From positions 9,569 through 73,568 of the forward strand of contig NZ_CANCWQ010000009.1 of assembly GCF_947381555.1 (NCBI RefSeq): 64,000 bases of DNA, read 5' to 3'. Below the pieces are notes generated by a model, which was given only the letters and a program-made list of their open reading frames with translations, did not search any database and was not told the origin of the DNA. Positions 61,785 through 64,000 of the stretch are shown piece after piece. Numbering within the stretch: position 1 is the first letter of the stretch; every line of letters starts with the position of its first letter. Source of the DNA: Limosilactobacillus pulli (GTDB taxonomy: Bacteria; Bacillota; Bacilli; Lactobacillales; Lactobacillaceae). The translations under genes and the position numbers were made by a program.

Positions 61785-63292
61785 TGTCACAAGAACTGGA
61801 TCAAATGCGCGTTCGTCGCGAAAAAATGGATGAACTCAAGGCTGCAGGGATTGAACCATTTGGTCGTCGCTATCATCGCGACCACCTGGCTCAGGATCTG
61901 CACGAACAGTTTGATCAAGTAGATAAAGATGAACTGCTTGAACAAGAAAATATGGTCAGCATTGCCGGCCGAATGATGCGTAAGCGCAGCAGTGGTAAAG
62001 CCGGTTTTGCCGATTTCGTTGATCGGACGGGCAAAATTCAGGTTTACGCACGTAAGGACATGGTTGGCGATGAACAGTACCATATCTTTAAGCGGGCCGA
62101 CCTTGGTGACTTTATGGGAATCAAGGGTGACGTTATTAAGACCAACACTGGCGAGCTGACGATTCGCGCTCGAGAAATTACCTTCCTGTCTAAAGCACTG
62201 CGGCCATTGCCAAACAAGTGGGAAGGGGTTAAGGATCCAGAGACCATCTATCGTCAACGTTACCTGGATCTGATTGCCAATCCAGAAAGCTTCAAGCGGT
62301 TCCACCAGCGGACGGCGATCATCAAGGCCGTTCGTAAATATATGGATGATCATGGCTTTACCGAGGTTGAAACGCCAATCTTAAACACGCAGGCCGGTGG
62401 TGCCAATGCTCGGCCATTTATTACGCATCATAATGCTTTAAACATCGACATGTATCTGCGGATTGCCACGGAGCTCTACTTGAAGCGGTTGATCGTCGGT
62501 GGTTTTGAACGGGTCTATGAATTAGGACGGGTCTTTAGAAATGAAGGGATGGACCTGCAGCACAACCCTGAGTTTACGACGATTGAAACCTACGCTGCCT
62601 ACTGGGATCTGTGGGACGTAATGGATGAAACGGAAGGAATCATCAAGGCCGCAGCTAAGGTGGTTTCTGATGATGGTAAGATTACCTACCAGGGTACTGA
62701 TATTGACCTAGGCGGTAAGTTCAAACGGATTACGATGAACGACGCCGTCAAGGAACAGACTGGCATTGATTTTAAAGAGGTCAAATCTGATGAGGAAGCT
62801 CGTCAATTGGCCGAAGAAAAGCACGTTAAGTACGAAAAATGGTGGTCCAAGGGTCATATTCTGAGTGCTTTCTTTGATGAATTTGTAGAAGATACCTTGA
62901 TTCAGCCTACGTTTATTTATGAATTCCCAGTTGAAGTCTCACCACTGGCTAAAAGAAACCAAGAAAACCCAGCAATGGCTGATCGATTTGAGCTTTACAT
63001 CGCTGGTGGCGAAATGGGTAATGCCTTTAGTGAATTAAACGATCCAATCGATCAAAAGTATCGTTTTGAAATGCAGGCTAAAGAAAAGGCCAACGGTAAC
63101 GATGAAGCTGAACCAGTTGATCTGGACTACGTTGAGGCTCTGGAATATGGGATGCCGCCAACAGGTGGTCTGGGAATTGGTATCGACCGTTTGGTAATGC
63201 TTTTGACTGATGCCAAGTCGATTCGTGACGTTATTCTTTTCCCAACGATGCGTCCAGAAAAGTCTGCCGACGAAGAAAAAGAAGATAAGTAA
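61784..63292 (+). CDS. lysS: Lysine--tRNA ligase (class II)
   Basis: A 502-residue class II synthetase. The N-terminal OB domain includes SIAGRMMRKRSSGKAGFADF. Motif 2 is in YELGRVFRNEGMD and motif 3 is GLGIGIDRLVMLLTD. The start is GTG behind GAGGAGG in the end of dusB. The 3' region is a repeat and then the rRNA operon promoters, as in many lactobacilli where lysS precedes an rrn operon. Confidence 0.97.
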   Translation: MSQELDQMRVRREKMDELKAAGIEPFGRRYHRDHLAQDLHEQFDQVDKDELLEQENMVSIAGRMMRKRSSGKAGFADFVDRTGKIQVYARKDMVGDEQYHIFKRADLGDFMGIKGDVIKTNTGELTIRAREITFLSKALRPLPNKWEGVKDPETIYRQRYLDLIANPESFKRFHQRTAIIKAVRKYMDDHGFTEVETPILNTQAGGANARPFITHHNALNIDMYLRIATELYLKRLIVGGFERVYELGRVFRNEGMDLQHNPEFTTIETYAAYWDLWDVMDETEGIIKAAAKVVSDDGKITYQGTDIDLGGKFKRITMNDAVKEQTGIDFKEVKSDEEARQLAEEKHVKYEKWWSKGHILSAFFDEFVEDTLIQPTFIYEFPVEVSPLAKRNQENPAMADRFELYIAGGEMGNAFSELNDPIDQKYRFEMQAKEKANGNDEAEPVDLDYVEALEYGMPPTGGLGIGIDRLVMLLTDAKSIRDVILFPTMRPEKSADEEKEDK

Positions 63293-63305
63293 TTCAATAG
63301 CAAAA

Positions 63306-63486
63306 AGCTGAGAATTAACGCAACCTCTTAACTATGTATGAACAATAATACCTTAGCGCAGTAGCTGGCTGGCAATTCAAACGCTGATAAATCAGCATTT
63401 GAGTGACCTAGTCATCCTTGCGGACAAACTCCGAAAATCGGTCGTAAGCTGATTTTCGGAGTTTTTTCTCACTCTCTTTTTGATTG
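63306..63486 (+). repeat. Dispersed intergenic repeat, type 2, copy 2
   Basis: It begins with GCTGAGAATTAACGCAACCTCTT, a degenerate form of the hairpin at 18423, given here as GCTGAGAATTAA and CGCAACCTCTT. An extra middle segment has a local inverted repeat (AACGCTGAT/ATCAGCATT). The 3' module at 63423-63486 (AAACTCCGAAAATC with GATTTTCGGAGTTT) ends CTCACTCTCTTTTTGATT. Confidence 0.78.
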
Positions 63487-63575
63487 TTGAGTTATGATCA
63501 GAGAATTAATCAAAAGATTCTGGTTATCGATCACTGAATAACAAAGCAATTTGGTTATCGATTATTCTGCAATAA

Positions 63576-63612
63576 ACGAACTAATTGTCAACTAGAAGAC
63601 TAATTAGTTCGT
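63576..63612 (+). repeat. 11-bp inverted repeat upstream of the rRNA promoters
   Basis: ACGAACTAATT (63576-63586) and AATTAGTTCGT (63602-63612), perfect, with a 15-base gap. TGGTTATCGAT occurs twice just upstream (63522 and 63552). It may be a regulator site or a terminator without a T run. Confidence 0.6.
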
Positions 63613-63648
63613 AAGTGAAAAATTGCTTTAGAAAGTTTAGAAATAGCG

Positions 63649-63677
63649 TTGACGAACCCTAGGGAAACCTGTATAGT
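63649..63677 (+). promoter_or_regulatory. rRNA operon promoter P1
   Basis: TTGACG, 17 bases, TATAGT. Confidence 0.82.
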
Positions 63678-63745
63678 ATTTATTGTTGTCAAAGCGATTG
63701 ACCGGTATTCAAATGGTTGATCGTTAATGATCAAGAAAAAAGATC

Positions 63746-63774
63746 TTGACATTGAATTGATAATTTGATATATT
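63746..63774 (+). promoter_or_regulatory. rRNA operon promoter P2
   Basis: TTGACA, 17 bases, TATATT. Confidence 0.85.
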
Positions 63775-63822
63775 AGTTAAGTCGCTGATTTGATCAGCTG
63801 TTGAAATTAAATAAATTTCTTC

Positions 63823-63851
63823 TTGACATCAAGTTGACGATTTGTTAAAAT
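63823..63851 (+). promoter_or_regulatory. rRNA operon promoter P3
   Basis: TTGACA, 17 bases, TAAAAT. Confidence 0.85.
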
Positions 63852-63883
63852 ATTAAATGTTGTTATCAAGCAACACGGTAGAC

Positions 63884-64000
63884 CTTTGAAAACTGAATAC
63901 AGTTTCGACGAACACAAATGTGTAGGGTCATCAATCATTACGATTGATGCAAAAACATTTGCGAAGTCAATTCGCTTAATTTAAATTTGAGCTTTTCAAG
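63884..64000 (+). other. rRNA operon leader before 16S rRNA (16S outside window)
   Basis: CTTTGAAAACTG (63884-63895) is the conserved leader or boxA-region sequence found before Gram-positive rRNA genes. A hairpin CATCAATC/GATTGATG (63929-63949) lies within an outer pairing CAAATGT/ACATTTG (63915-63961). No 16S sequence has begun by base 64000. Downstream is expected to be 16S. Confidence 0.75.

Noticed and set aside
63495..63600. CRISPR-like spaced repeat (TGGTTATCGAT twice)
   Set aside because: There are only two copies of 11 bases with one gap, and no cas gene or regular spacing.

Overview
The window is a stretch of chromosome from a low-GC Gram-positive, lactic-acid-bacterium-like organism. 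Protein sequences, gene order (cshA-acpS-alr-mazF; pth-mfd-rqcP-divIC-S1-tilS-hpt-ftsH-hslO-dusB-lysS-rRNA; rpoE-pyrG; purR-glmU-prs) and strong AGGAGG-type ribosome binding sites all fit Lactobacillaceae. The arginine deiminase genes and the general look of the proteins suggest a heterofermentative Limosilactobacillus-type species. The species cannot be settled from sequence reading alone. There is no prophage, insertion sequence, CRISPR array or integrated plasmid.

Layout. 1-6.4 kb: end of an aminotransferase gene, a TSUP exporter, an unrecognised 480-residue protein with a doubtful start, an MFS pseudogene with three in-frame stops, tRNA-Thr and a Kef-type antiporter. 6.4-8.7 kb (minus): HelD, an RNA polymerase recycling ATPase. 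8.9-13.7 kb: Ppx/GppA phosphatase, class II HMG-CoA reductase, a HELLH-containing protein, a sirtuin and a DUF72 protein. 13.8-19.5 kb: metG, tatD, rnmV, rsmA, veg, ispE. 19.8-22.8 kb: arcA and an ArcD-type antiporter behind a strong promoter with a cre-like site. 23-25.4 kb: a three-gene zinc ABC transporter behind a Zur-box-like palindrome. 25.6-28.9 kb: purR, glmU, prs. 29-32.6 kb: a lipoprotein, then NrtR-pncA-pncB for NAD salvage. 32.7-34.9 kb (minus): a HAD phosphatase and an HD phosphohydrolase. 35-37.8 kb: a DUF1934 protein without a normal start codon, rpoE, and pyrG behind what looks like a CTP-sensing attenuator. 38-42.6 kb: murA with Asp in place of the active-site Cys, rpmE2, srtA, a low-molecular-weight phosphatase (minus), lemA, htpX. 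42.7-47.6 kb: murF, cshA, acpS, alr and a MazF toxin gene without an antitoxin gene. 47.6-48.3 kb (minus): CBS-domain protein. 48.4-59.2 kb: pth to hslO. 59.4-63.3 kb: MFS transporter, dusB, lysS. 63.3-64 kb: a repeat, three tandem promoters and the leader of an rRNA operon whose 16S gene starts beyond the window.

Most genes are housekeeping: cell wall (murA, murF, alr, srtA, divIC), translation and tRNA modification (metG, lysS, pth, tilS, dusB, rnmV, rsmA, rpmE2), transcription (helD, rpoE, mfd), nucleotides (prs, purR, hpt, pyrG), isoprenoids (mvaA plus an apparently orphan ispE) and proteostasis (ftsH, hslO, htpX). The most interesting signals are regulatory or are deviations from family norms: the pyrG leader, the Zur-like palindrome, the arcA inverted repeat, the MurA Cys-to-Asp change, the antitoxin-less MazF, the sirtuin lacking half its zinc site, two genes with anomalous starts, and a family of intergenic repeats found four times, always just after a plus-strand stop codon and in the same orientation. 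I did not find a convincing wholly new multi-gene system.
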